DNA of 64,000 nucleotides from an uncultured Cedecea sp. GTDB lineage: Bacteria; Pseudomonadota; Gammaproteobacteria; Enterobacterales; Enterobacteriaceae. Shown piece after piece: positions 1-11,693 of this stretch (the stretch's first letter is position 1; the number at the start of each line of letters is the position of its first letter). The notes under the pieces were generated by a model. It was not told the DNA's origin and did no database searches. It worked only from the letters and a program-made list of their open reading frames with translations. A program made the position numbers and the translations under genes. The DNA lies in contig NZ_CANMLV010000005.1 in NCBI RefSeq assembly GCF_947498825.1, positions 124,001-188,000 on the forward strand, in the 5' to 3' direction.

Positions 1-694
1 CCAGCTCGACATGTAATACCTCACCCACTTTCGCCGCAGGGCCGTTGGTCATCATCATCACGCGGTCCGATAGCAACACCGCTTCGTCAACATCATGAGT
101 AATCAACAGGATGGTTGTTTTCAGACGCACCTGTATTTCCATTACCGCATCCTGAAGATGTGCGCGGGTTAACGCATCAAGTGCGCCAAAGGGTTCATCC
201 ATCAACAGGACTTTCGGTTTCATCGCCAGGGCTCGGGCAATGCCAACCCGCTGCTTCATTCCTCCGGAAATCTCGCCCGGGCGTTTATCAGCGGCATGTT
301 CCATGTGAACCAGCTCGAGGTTATGCATGATCCATTCCTGCATCTCGCCTCTGCTCATCTTGCCCTGGAATACCTGGCGTACCGCCAGAGCGACGTTTTC
401 AAAGGTGGTCAGCCACGGCAGCAGGGAATGGTTTTGAAACACCACCGCACGTTCCGGGCCGGGTTCGGTCAGTTCCTGGTTATCGCATAATAAGACGCCT
501 TGTGTAGGACGACTTAGCCCGGCAATCAGATTCAGTAGCGTGGATTTTCCACAACCAGAATGGCCTATCAGGCTGACCGTCTCGCCGCGTGCAATATCAA
601 AACTGACATTGTCGAGTGCCAGAAAAGGGCCTTTTGCGGTCTTAAAACTCTGACTGACGTTTTGTACCCGGATAATAGCTTGGTCATTTTTCAT
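1..694 (-). CDS. nasD: Nitrate ABC transporter ATP-binding protein (partial, runs off left edge)
   Basis: This is the cytoplasmic ATPase of a nitrate/nitrite importer of the NasFED/NrtABCD type. About 231 codons are visible from the ATG at 692-694 (MKNDQAII...); the C-terminus lies outside the window. Read on the minus strand it shows a Walker A (GHSGCGKST), the signature ISGGMKQR, Walker B (KVLLMDEPFGALD) and the switch histidine (LLITHD). It lies 9 bases downstream of the permease gene, so it is the third gene of one operon with the permease and binding protein. The tight nitrate/taurine-family sequence and the neighbouring nasR make the substrate call strong, although ATPase sequence alone would not separate nitrate from sulfonate transporters. 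Confidence 0.93.
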   Translation of the reverse strand, partial: MKNDQAIIRVQNVSQSFKTAKGPFLALDNVSFDIARGETVSLIGHSGCGKSTLLNLIAGLSRPTQGVLLCDNQELTEPGPERAVVFQNHSLLPWLTTFENVALAVRQVFQGKMSRGEMQEWIMHNLELVHMEHAADKRPGEISGGMKQRVGIARALAMKPKVLLMDEPFGALDALTRAHLQDAVMEIQVRLKTTILLITHDVDEAVLLSDRVMMMTNGPAAKVGEVLHVEL

Positions 695-703
695 CGCAGA
701 CTC

Positions 704-1522
704 CTAACGCTTGTCGTAGCTAAAACGGCGAGCAATCGCCACCAACCCTTGATCCAGCAACATCCCCACCACGCCAATCAGCAAAATGGCAATAATGATG
801 TTTTCCACATTGAGGTTGTTCCATTCATTCCAGATCCAGAAACCAATACCCACGCCACCGGTCAGCATCTCAGCCGCGACGATCACAAGCCACGCAATGC
901 CAATCGATAAACGAACGCCGGTCAGAATGTAGGGCAGCACCGCAGGAAAGAGGATTTTGCGCATGACGGTAAATTCACTGAGTTTCAGCACACGTGAAAC
1001 ATTCAGATAATCTTGCGGAATACGGCTGACCCCTTCTGCGGTATTGAGGATCATCGGCCAGATGGAACAGATAAAAATGGTCCAGGCAGAGGCCGGTTCT
1101 GCGCGTTGGAACAACAACAAACCAATAGGTAACCAGGCCAGCGGACTCACCGGACGTAACAGAGAGATAATGGGATTCAGCATGCTGGCGATAAAACTAA
1201 AGCGACCAATCAGAAATCCCACCGGAATACCAACGAGTGCCGCCAGACCGAAACCCGTCACCACACGCTGTAAGGACGCTAATACATTCCAGCCAATCCC
1301 GACGTCATTCGGTCCGTCGATATAGAACGGGGCGGCAAAGATCACTTTTGCCGCTTCCCAGGTTTTCAGTGGCGTCGGAAAACCTTTGCTATTGAGAGCA
1401 GCAATCTGCCAGACAACGATCAGAATAAGAATACCGAGCAAAGCCGGTATGGCTTGCTGGATAACCTGTTGTAGCGCTATTCGAACCTGCAACCCAGCAG
1501 GCGTTTTAGATGTTGTTGACAT
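704..1522 (-). CDS. nasE: Nitrate ABC transporter permease
   Basis: Inner-membrane permease subunit of the nitrate importer, about 272 residues with several hydrophobic segments and the EAA-type cytoplasmic loop region (around YLNVSRVLKLSEFTVMRKILFPAVLPYI) that docks on the ATPase. The ATG at 1520-1522 (MSTTSKTP) is preferred because AAGTGAG lies 7 bases upstream; the open frame also extends four codons upstream to a GTG. The start lies 13 bases downstream of the nasF stop, which fits translational coupling in a nasF-nasE-nasD operon. Belongs to the binding-protein-dependent permease family that includes NrtB, SsuC and TauC; the nitrate assignment rests on neighbours. Confidence 0.93.
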   Translation of the reverse strand: MSTTSKTPAGLQVRIALQQVIQQAIPALLGILILIVVWQIAALNSKGFPTPLKTWEAAKVIFAAPFYIDGPNDVGIGWNVLASLQRVVTGFGLAALVGIPVGFLIGRFSFIASMLNPIISLLRPVSPLAWLPIGLLLFQRAEPASAWTIFICSIWPMILNTAEGVSRIPQDYLNVSRVLKLSEFTVMRKILFPAVLPYILTGVRLSIGIAWLVIVAAEMLTGGVGIGFWIWNEWNNLNVENIIIAILLIGVVGMLLDQGLVAIARRFSYDKR

Positions 1523-1534
1523 CGGATATCTCAC

Positions 1535-2797
1535 TTAGCGTTTCATCGCAAAACTGTTGGCATATTCAGCGGGATTACTGCCGTTCCAGACTTTTCCGTC
1601 CATAAGCGTACTGGTACGCATATCGTCGGCTGGCAGATTGACTCCACCGACTGCGGTCGCGGCCTGTTTATAAACGTCGGTACGATTGATCTTTCGGGCA
1701 ATCGCCAGATAGTCAGGATCACTGTCGATCAGGCCCCAGCGCTTGTGTTGGGTCAGGAACCACATTCCGTCGGAGAGATAGGGATAATTGACCGCGCCAT
1801 CATTAAAAAAGCGCATGCTGTGAGCGTCCTGCCATTGTTTTCCCAGTCCGTTGTCATAATTTCCGAGCATCCGACCCTGAATAGTGGCGACTGGGGTATT
1901 GATATAAGCGCGTGCCGCGACGGTCTGTGCGGTTTCGATTCGGTTAGCGTCGGAAGTATCAATCCAGCGTGAGGCATCCAGCACTGCAGCAGTCAATGCA
2001 CGTGCAGAATTTGGATTAGCAGCGACCCAGGCAGAGGTCGTACCAAGAATTTTTTCCGGATGATCGGGCCAGATCTCCTGTGAAGTTATGGCGGTATAGC
2101 CAATGTCATCCTGAATCGCCCGTTGATTCCAGGGTTCACCAACACAAAAACCGCTCATATTGCCGATTTTCATATTCACCACCATTTGTGGCGGAGGGAC
2201 CACGACATTTCTCACATCATCAAAAGGATGGATCCCGGCATTGCCCAGCCAGTAATACAGCCACATCGCGTGTGTTCCCGTCGGGAGCGTCTGGGCAAAG
2301 GTGTAAGTACCTTTATCGCTGGCATCAACTAACTTTTTCAGCGACTCGGCATCGGTAACCCCGGCCTGTTTAAGCTGGTTCGATAAGGTAATTGCCTGGC
2401 CGTTATTGTTAAGGGTCATCAGCATCGCCATATCATGCTGCGGCCCGGAAACACCAAGCTGTAATCCATATACCAGGCCATACAGCACATGCGCGGCATC
2501 CAGTTCACCAGAGACCAGTTTGTCGCGTACTGATGCCCAGCTTGACTCTTTGACGGGTATAATTTTGATGCCATATTTCTCATCAAATTTTTTCACCGCG
2601 GCCATCACCACAGAAGAGCAGTCAGTCAGTGGAATAAAGCCCACCCGTAGCTCTTTTTTTTCTGGCGCATCCGACCCGGCGGCCCAGACACTGTTGATAA
2701 ACCCCGGCATCATCATGCTGCCCCCCAGCGCAACGCTACCTGCAATGAAGCGTCGACGGGATAATTCTCCGAAAGTTTTTTTGTCATTTTGCGTCAT
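1535..2797 (-). CDS. nasF: Periplasmic nitrate-binding protein, Tat-exported
   Basis: Substrate-binding protein of the nitrate importer, 420 residues, the usual length of NasF/NrtA proteins. The N-terminus has a twin-arginine signal (SRRRFIAG at residues 13-20, then a hydrophobic stretch and VWAA near residue 40), so it is probably exported folded through Tat. The body has the NrtA/SsuA-like fold features (VGFIPLTDCSSVVMAAVKKF; CVGEPWN). First gene of the nasFED operon. Expression is probably controlled at two levels seen in the sequence: a sigma-54-type promoter and an ANTAR/NasR-controlled leader terminator lie directly upstream. Confidence 0.95.
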   Translation of the reverse strand: MTQNDKKTFGELSRRRFIAGSVALGGSMMMPGFINSVWAAGSDAPEKKELRVGFIPLTDCSSVVMAAVKKFDEKYGIKIIPVKESSWASVRDKLVSGELDAAHVLYGLVYGLQLGVSGPQHDMAMLMTLNNNGQAITLSNQLKQAGVTDAESLKKLVDASDKGTYTFAQTLPTGTHAMWLYYWLGNAGIHPFDDVRNVVVPPPQMVVNMKIGNMSGFCVGEPWNQRAIQDDIGYTAITSQEIWPDHPEKILGTTSAWVAANPNSARALTAAVLDASRWIDTSDANRIETAQTVAARAYINTPVATIQGRMLGNYDNGLGKQWQDAHSMRFFNDGAVNYPYLSDGMWFLTQHKRWGLIDSDPDYLAIARKINRTDVYKQAATAVGGVNLPADDMRTSTLMDGKVWNGSNPAEYANSFAMKR

Positions 2798-2827
2798 TGC
2801 GGCTTCCTGTAAGCTTGAAAAACAACC

Positions 2828-2877
2828 AAAAAAAAACGTCCAGTTAGTACCCAGTTTCCTGAGTACTAATGGACGTC
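2828..2877 (-). terminator. Leader terminator of the nasF operon
   Basis: On the minus strand ACGTCCA-TTAGTACTCAG-GAAA-CTGGGTACTAA-C-TGGACGT forms an almost perfect 18-bp stem with a GAAA tetraloop, followed directly by a run of T. It sits about 40 bases before the nasF start, so it is an attenuator rather than an operon end. Its 5' arm overlaps the 3' arm of the second ANTAR hairpin, which is how NasR binding would prevent termination. Confidence 0.93.
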
Positions 2878-2914
2878 TTTATCCTTGATTCTTACCAGAC
2901 CGCCATTGGCCCGG
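2871..2914 (-). promoter_or_regulatory. NasR (ANTAR) RNA target: two hexaloop hairpins in the nasF leader
   Basis: Two small hairpins with six-base loops occur in the leader RNA. P1 (2895-2914): CCGGGCC / GGTCTGG closing the loop AATGGC. P2 (2871-2884): GGAT / GTCC closing the loop AAAGAC. Both loops have A at position 1 and G at position 4, the known recognition rule for ANTAR-domain antiterminators. The 3' arm of P2 is shared with the terminator stem, so P2 and the terminator exclude each other. Known of the family: NasR with nitrate binds such a tandem motif and allows read-through into nasF. Confidence 0.88.
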
Positions 2915-2934
2915 AATTTATGTTGTAAAAATAA

Positions 2935-2950
2935 TGCAGTTTGTGTGCCA
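2935..2950 (-). promoter_or_regulatory. Probable sigma-54 promoter of nasF operon
   Basis: The minus-strand sequence TGGCACACAAACTGCA matches the -24/-12 consensus TGGCAC-N5-TTGCA at all but one base, with correct GG-GC spacing. The predicted start point, about 10 bases beyond the -12 element, would place ANTAR hairpin P1 very near the RNA 5' end, as in the Klebsiella nasF leader. Confidence 0.8.
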
Positions 2951-3022
2951 ACTTACAAAATGCGCCAGTACAGCGTCATCACCACCGCTATCACATCCGG
3001 CTTGCACCGCAACAGAACGTTA

Positions 3023-3041
3023 TGCACATCACTTTGGTGCA
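3023..3041. promoter_or_regulatory. Possible NtrC-type enhancer site
   Basis: TGCAC-N8-GGTGCA lies about 100 bases upstream of the predicted sigma-54 start point. It resembles the NtrC palindrome but its spacing is two bases longer than the usual 17-bp site, so the call is tentative. TTGCACC at 3002-3008 may be a second half-site. Confidence 0.35.
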
Positions 3042-3056
3042 GCAGCAATCCTTAAA

Positions 3057-4274
3057 TCATCGTTCTTTTGTCACCCATACCGATGATACCGCCAGCATGG
3101 CTTCAGCAATTTCGCCAAGCTTTTTGTTCTGATTCATCGCCATATCACGCAGCATTTTATGGGCCTGTGGTTCAGTCAATCCCTGATATTGAATGAGTAA
3201 ATTTTTTGCTCGCTCAACTAATTTTCGTTCCGCCAGCGTCGCGCGAAGTTCCGCCAGCTCCGCTTCACGGGCCTGTAACTGACGCGATTGCTGCTCTACC
3301 AGTTCCAGTACCGAACGGCTAAGTTGCAGTGGGATCAGCGAGGAATAATGATGTTCCTGCTGCGGGATTTGTTCGATATCTTGCTGCTGAAGTTGCAGCG
3401 CAATTTGTGCTTCAGAAATTCGCTGACGGCAGCATTCCATCAGAATGTCTTCCAGCAAATCTTCAACAATCTTCATGCCATCAATACGTGCCGTGGTGAC
3501 AGCAAACCACTGTAATGCCACTTGTCCGGCTTCACCTTCAGGCGTCCCCCCTGTGCAGGCAATACGCCGAAAACGCTCAAATTCGCTGCTATCAACGCTC
3601 AACTGTTGCTGCCAGAGAGTCAGGCAACGAGCATCAGCAAATTCAGTAAACGTCTGGAAACAGCGTTCCTGACCTTCAATCAAATCCAGTAATTGCTGGT
3701 GAGCACGCTCATCAAAACAACCAGCAGTAAAACCTGCCGCACCAGTGGCACGCTCCTGAGCAGCCAGTTCTTTCCCTTGCATAAAGCTGAACATAGCCAA
3801 CAATACCCGGGAGATTGCCGGGTCGCCCGAAATATCTGCCGCTTCAAATACCAGGGCTAAATGAGTGCGTATCACCTCTGTATATTGACGCATGGCATCA
3901 GGCTGACTGATGTCCAGTGCCTGAATCTGCTGACGTAGCAGCGATAAGGTACTGAGACTATGTAATACAGCCGCGATACGACTCAATAATCTTGGTGCAT
4001 TCCCCGTATGCTGACCGGTTAAGTCCAACGCCAGAATATGCTGATTGACCACCTGCTCAGCCATTTGAACTTGTAATGCCCGCTCACTTCGCTGCCCGGC
4101 CCAGGTCTTTCCTTGAGAACACAAAAAAATATTTGCCGTTCCCCGTTCACGCTGTAGCACATGAATAAGCTGGCTCACAGCACCAACCAGTTCCCCCATC
4201 TTTAACAGTTGCTCAAGACAGGCAATTTCACTTTTTTTCGATGCCAGCACAAAGCTGAGGGCTGAGAGAGTCAT
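3057..4274 (-). CDS. nasR: Nitrate/nitrite-responsive antiterminator NasR
   Basis: Cytoplasmic RNA-binding regulator, 405 residues. The long N-terminal region (opening LEQLLKMGELVGAVSQLIH and QRERGTANIF) corresponds to the all-helical NIT nitrate-sensing domain. The last about 65 residues (AERKLVERAKNLLIQYQGLTEPQAHKML in outline, then NQNKKLGEIAEAML) are an ANTAR domain. When nitrate is bound it should recognise the two hexaloop hairpins in the adjacent nasF leader and block the terminator. It is transcribed in the same direction as nasF and lies just upstream, the arrangement known from Klebsiella. The start ATG at 4272-4274 gives MTLSALSF. Confidence 0.95.
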   Translation of the reverse strand: MTLSALSFVLASKKSEIACLEQLLKMGELVGAVSQLIHVLQRERGTANIFLCSQGKTWAGQRSERALQVQMAEQVVNQHILALDLTGQHTGNAPRLLSRIAAVLHSLSTLSLLRQQIQALDISQPDAMRQYTEVIRTHLALVFEAADISGDPAISRVLLAMFSFMQGKELAAQERATGAAGFTAGCFDERAHQQLLDLIEGQERCFQTFTEFADARCLTLWQQQLSVDSSEFERFRRIACTGGTPEGEAGQVALQWFAVTTARIDGMKIVEDLLEDILMECCRQRISEAQIALQLQQQDIEQIPQQEHHYSSLIPLQLSRSVLELVEQQSRQLQAREAELAELRATLAERKLVERAKNLLIQYQGLTEPQAHKMLRDMAMNQNKKLGEIAEAMLAVSSVWVTKER

Positions 4275-4446
4275 GGAGCAACCTGATATCTGGGATAAAA
4301 CAGAGATAAAGCAAGAATTGTGCCTGGCTGGTTATCGCATTAGCCTGTGGCGACTCTCTGATGTCAGGATCTTAATATCGATCTTCATCACGTTTCTTCT
4401 TATGCCTCATTGAGACTGAGGAAGAAACTGATAAGATGCGCGAACT

Positions 4447-4470
4447 GGATTGTTACTGCGTAAGGCAGGC

Positions 4471-4477
<7 letters not shown>
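4447..4477 (+). promoter_or_regulatory. RAT antiterminator upstream of bglG
   Basis: GGATTGTTACTGCG followed by AAGGCAGGCAAAACCT matches the ribonucleic antiterminator bound by BglG-family proteins. Its 3' end overlaps the first arm of the downstream terminator, so folding of the RAT prevents the terminator. Confidence 0.93.
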
Positions 4478-5367
<890 letters not shown>

Positions 5368-5373
5368 AAAAAC

Positions 5374-5404
5374 GGATTGCTACTGCATTACGCAGGCAAA
5401 ACCT
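5374..5404 (+). promoter_or_regulatory. RAT antiterminator between bglG and the PTS gene
   Basis: GGATTGCTACTGC followed by GCAGGCAAAACCT is nearly identical to the first RAT upstream of bglG and again overlaps a terminator arm. This is the two-site layout of the E. coli bgl operon. Confidence 0.93.
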
Positions 5405-5448
5405 GAGCGTATCTTCCTGACAAAGGGAGATATTCTCGGGTTTTTTTA
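5398..5448 (+). terminator. BglG-controlled terminator 2
   Basis: AACCTGAG pairs with CTCGGGTT, with an inner stem TATCTTCC/GGGAGATA, followed by seven T. The first arm is shared with the second RAT. Confidence 0.9.
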
Positions 5449-5453
5449 TTTTT

Positions 5454-8899
<3,446 letters not shown>

Positions 8900-8957
8900 T
8901 CTACACCCTGAGTCATGGGTAATTTGTAGTCACTGATAAGGAGTCGCACAGCACCGC

Positions 8958-9668
8958 TTAAGATGCGTTAACCAGAATACCGAATAGGTTTTTAAGCGCC
9001 CGTTTACCTGCCAGAGTGATGCTCACTTCACGGTAACCGGGCGTGCGGGTTATCCACTGCTGCTGCTCACACCAGGCAAAAAAAGCAGCGCCTGCTTCCC
9101 CACCCAGATGAAAGCGACGTTCGCTCCAGTCCAGGCAGGCGCTACATTTTTTACGTCGTACCTGTGGATTGAGTGTTATCCCCAGTAACGCAAACTGTTG
9201 TTGCCCTTTGACCGTAAGGGCACTGCCATCTGCACTCAGCCAAGCCTGCTTGAGCATCGCATCATAAATATTTACGGCGACTTCGCCTGCCAGATGATCA
9301 TAGCAAGTCCGCGCCAGACGCAGCGAAGAAGGGGTGGTAATTTTCGCACTCGTGCCCGACTGCCATGATATTCCCATCACTTTCTCAAGTAACTCAGCCA
9401 CTTCTCTGCTCGACAAGCGATAATAGCGATGACGCCCCTGGCTCAGGCAGGTAAGAAGATGACCACTTACCAGACGAGCGAGATGTGCGCTGGTAGTGGA
9501 GGAACTCACCTCTGCCACCACGCTAAGCTCCGTTGCGGTCCAGGCACGACCGTCCATCAACGCACAGAGTATTTTTACCCGCGAGGCGTCCGCCATGGCT
9601 GCGGCGACGGTCACCATGGCATGCTCCAGAGCCTGACTGTCATCGAGAATATCGGCTTGTTTTAACAT
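8958..9668 (-). CDS. ArsR-family transcriptional regulator with C-terminal extension
   Basis: Winged-helix regulator of 236 residues. The N-terminal about 95 residues are an ArsR-type domain (MADASRVKILCALMDGRAWTATELS; recognition region SSSTTSAHLARLVSGHLL; then QGRHRYYRL). The C-terminal half is an extension containing a CSAC motif (175-178) followed by DWSERRFHLGG, which recurs in a subset of ArsR proteins. The ATG at 9668 is chosen because it lies one base after the preceding gene's stop with GGAG upstream; the longer frame would start inside that gene. Last gene of a three-gene minus-strand operon. The ligand is unknown; no classic ArsR metal-site cluster is evident in the N-domain. Confidence 0.85.
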   Translation of the reverse strand: MLKQADILDDSQALEHAMVTVAAAMADASRVKILCALMDGRAWTATELSVVAEVSSSTTSAHLARLVSGHLLTCLSQGRHRYYRLSSREVAELLEKVMGISWQSGTSAKITTPSSLRLARTCYDHLAGEVAVNIYDAMLKQAWLSADGSALTVKGQQQFALLGITLNPQVRRKKCSACLDWSERRFHLGGEAGAAFFAWCEQQQWITRTPGYREVSITLAGKRALKNLFGILVNAS

Positions 9669-9669
9669 A

Positions 9670-10062
9670 TTACTCCACAATGACTGCCCAGCGTTGAGTG
9701 ACCCTGGCGGCAACAATATCATTGTCAGTAACGAGGATCAGCTGATTACTATGGTCGCTATATTGGGTCAGAATATTGACGCCATTATCCGCCAGCATAG
9801 CGGCTATTTCGCCTAATTCACCAGGGCGCTCTTGTTTAAGTTTACGGATTAACGGCTGGCAAACCCGTTCAACATGAAAACCGGCACTTTCCAGCACCGT
9901 TCTGGCTCTCTCCCCCTCCTCGACCAGGAAGTGGGCATGCGCCTGATGCGCCACGGTGAAAACTCCGCCACCTTCCAGACCAATACCAAGACGTCCCAGG
10001 AGACCACCCAGCGCTGCCAGCCCACCGGGCTCATTGTTTAATATAACGTGGATATCATACAT
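9670..10062 (-). CDS. Tandem ACT-domain protein
   Basis: Small cytoplasmic protein, 130 residues from the ATG at 10062 ([23 protein letters not shown]), preceded by AAGGGG. Two ACT-like halves are visible: residues 1-65 with [24 protein letters not shown], and 70-130 with [19 protein letters not shown] and [16 protein letters not shown] domains bind amino acids or other small molecules and usually regulate enzymes, but this protein has no catalytic domain. It overlaps the upstream monooxygenase gene by 8 bases and abuts the ArsR gene, so the three are one transcription unit. Function unknown. Confidence 0.82.
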   Translation of the reverse strand: MYDIHVILNNEPGGLAALGGLLGRLGIGLEGGGVFTVAHQAHAHFLVEEGERARTVLESAGFHVERVCQPLIRKLKQERPGELGEIAAMLADNGVNILTQYSDHSNQLILVTDNDIVAARVTQRWAVIVE

Positions 10063-10378
10063 GGCGTGCCCCTTGCGCTGCTGAAGTGTAATCTCTGAGA
10101 GTCTGAGCCACACGAATACGGTAAAACGAGAAAATAGTCGCCTTGCCTTCCGCCTGGGCCGCTTTATGCAGCAGATTCTTTCGCCACAATAACACCGACT
10201 CTTCATCCCGCCACCAGGAGAGCGACAACATCTTACCTTCCGTCGTCAGACTCTGAAAACGCTCGATTGAAATAAAACCTTCAATATCGGCTAACAGAGG
10301 TTTGAGCTCTGCAGCCAGTTCCAGATAACGCGTCTGCTGAGTGGGCACAACATCTGCCTCAAAAATAACTGCAATCAT
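10055..10378 (-). CDS. Antibiotic-biosynthesis-monooxygenase (ABM) fold protein
   Basis: 107-residue dimeric alpha/beta-barrel type protein (IAVIFEADV...; [23 protein letters not shown]). ABM-fold proteins act as cofactor-free oxygenases, quinol oxygenases or heme-degrading enzymes; the aromatic cluster [19 protein letters not shown] is typical, but no substrate can be read from it. First gene of the ABM-ACT-ArsR operon. Upstream there are only about 100 bases before the convergently placed end of malI, so the promoter must lie in 10379-10484. Confidence 0.82.
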   Translation of the reverse strand: MIAVIFEADVVPTQQTRYLELAAELKPLLADIEGFISIERFQSLTTEGKMLSLSWWRDEESVLLWRKNLLHKAAQAEGKATIFSFYRIRVAQTLRDYTSAAQGARHV

Positions 10379-10484
10379 ATTAGTATCCTCTGTGAATGAG
10401 CAGAAACAGAGTGCCTGTTTTCACCAGGGGATACTTCGGCTGACAGCGAAGTGTGGATGTATTTCGCAGGAGAGAGTTGAGTCG

Positions 10485-11513
10485 TTAGCTTTTAAGTTGA
10501 GAGAAGCCCGGTGCTAACAAAACACTTTGCGGGGCGCTATCACTGTCGTTCATGCGCTGAATGATTCTGCTGGCGGCATTAATGCCAATTTCTCTGGCTG
10601 GCTGAGTAATAAAGGAAACCGGAATATCGTATAAAGCTTCACTACCAATATCATCAAAACCTAACAGGGTTATTTCCTGATTAAAATAACTGTAGTTATC
10701 AGCAGAACTGATCGTATTCCCTATTTTTAAGGCCCCCAAATAAGCACCCAGCGCCGTAGCCGTGTTATGACAAATAACAGCACTCACTTTAGGATACTGA
10801 TGTAAAAAGTCGGTCATCTTCTCAATAATATGCTGTTGCTTATTATCAACATCAATAATCCATTCGGTTTTAAAGGGCAGACCATATTGAATCAAGGTTG
10901 AGCAGTAACCGCCGATTCTCTCAGCACGGGTTAAAGAATGGCCTTCACCACCAAAATAGGCAATCTGATGATGTCCGTTATTAATTAAATGCTCAGTCGC
11001 TATCTTTGCCGCCAGAGTATTATCCGGGCGAATAATATCAATACCTGAGCACTCACTAGCCCGCGCGGCACAGACCACAGGAATATGATGACGGGCCAGG
11101 CGCTGCTGAATATCTTGATTAAGATAGGATCCGCCGCCAACAATAATACCATCGACGCCATAGCTGATTAAGCTATCCAGGCAGAGGTTAAAACTCTCAC
11201 GACTGTTGCCGCTCTGGGTTAAGAAGACAATTTTATTGTGCGTTTCAAGATACCGACTGATACCTGAAGCAACTTCAGAGTAAAATGGGCTGGTTAAATC
11301 AGGAATGATTAAGCCGATAACATTCGAAACGTTATCTCTTAAAAAGGCCGCCTGTTGGTTACGCACATAGCCCAATGCTTCGATTGTAGCATTCACTTTA
11401 TCCGCGGTTTTTTGAGAAATACGCCCCTTGCCACTCAGTACCAGCGATACGGTAGCGACAGATACCCCCGCCTCTTGTGCTACGTCAGTGATGGTCACTT
11501 TCCTGACAGTCAT
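10485..11513 (-). CDS. malI: LacI-family repressor MalI
   Basis: Repressor of malXY, 342 residues from the ATG at 11513 (MTVRKVTITDVAQEAGVSV). N-terminal LacI helix-turn-helix (ITDVAQEAGVSVATVSLVL) and a periplasmic-binding-like effector domain (GLIIPDLTSPFYSEVASGI; GFDDIGSEALYDIPVS). Divergent from malX, with two operator-like palindromes in the shared intergenic region; the same layout and the same operator sequence are known in E. coli. The effector remains unclear in the family. Confidence 0.94.
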   Translation of the reverse strand: MTVRKVTITDVAQEAGVSVATVSLVLSGKGRISQKTADKVNATIEALGYVRNQQAAFLRDNVSNVIGLIIPDLTSPFYSEVASGISRYLETHNKIVFLTQSGNSRESFNLCLDSLISYGVDGIIVGGGSYLNQDIQQRLARHHIPVVCAARASECSGIDIIRPDNTLAAKIATEHLINNGHHQIAYFGGEGHSLTRAERIGGYCSTLIQYGLPFKTEWIIDVDNKQQHIIEKMTDFLHQYPKVSAVICHNTATALGAYLGALKIGNTISSADNYSYFNQEITLLGFDDIGSEALYDIPVSFITQPAREIGINAASRIIQRMNDSDSAPQSVLLAPGFSQLKS

Positions 11514-11559
11514 AAGTACCCGCACCCCTGAAAATAGAGGCCTATTTTACATCATCAAA

Positions 11560-11575
11560 GATAAAACGTTTTATC
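11560..11575. promoter_or_regulatory. MalI operator 1
   Basis: GATAAAACGTTTTATC is a perfect 16-bp palindrome in the malI/malX intergenic region and is identical, as remembered, to the E. coli MalI operator. Confidence 0.92.
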
Positions 11576-11589
11576 TGTTTAGAGACGAA

Positions 11590-11619
11590 GATCACAAAAT
11601 AATAGATATTTTTGTGATC
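11590..11619. promoter_or_regulatory. Inverted repeat with CRP-like half-sites
   Basis: GATCACAAA and TTTTTGTGATC face each other across about 10 bases. Each arm contains TGTGATC, the CRP half-site, but the arms are too far apart for one normal CRP site; two half-strength CRP sites for malI and malX are possible. Confidence 0.45.
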
Positions 11620-11637
11620 AAACAGGCAACTTAAGGT

Positions 11638-11653
11638 GATTAAACGTTTTACC
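11638..11653. promoter_or_regulatory. MalI operator 2 (imperfect)
   Basis: GATTAAACGTTTTACC matches the perfect MalI operator at 13 of 16 positions. It lies about 40 bases upstream of the malX start, close to where the malX promoter should be. Confidence 0.7.
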
Positions 11654-11693
11654 CTATTTAACCTCTGGATTTCATCTGTCTGTAGGACACTGT

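Noticed and set aside
2406-2888. 160-codon plus-strand frame opposite nasF
   Set aside because: Antisense to nasF and running into the leader terminator; composition typical of a shadow frame.
2941-3132. 63-codon frame in the nasF/nasR gap
   Set aside because: TTG start, overlaps the sigma-54 promoter and the nasR 3' end; not coding-like.
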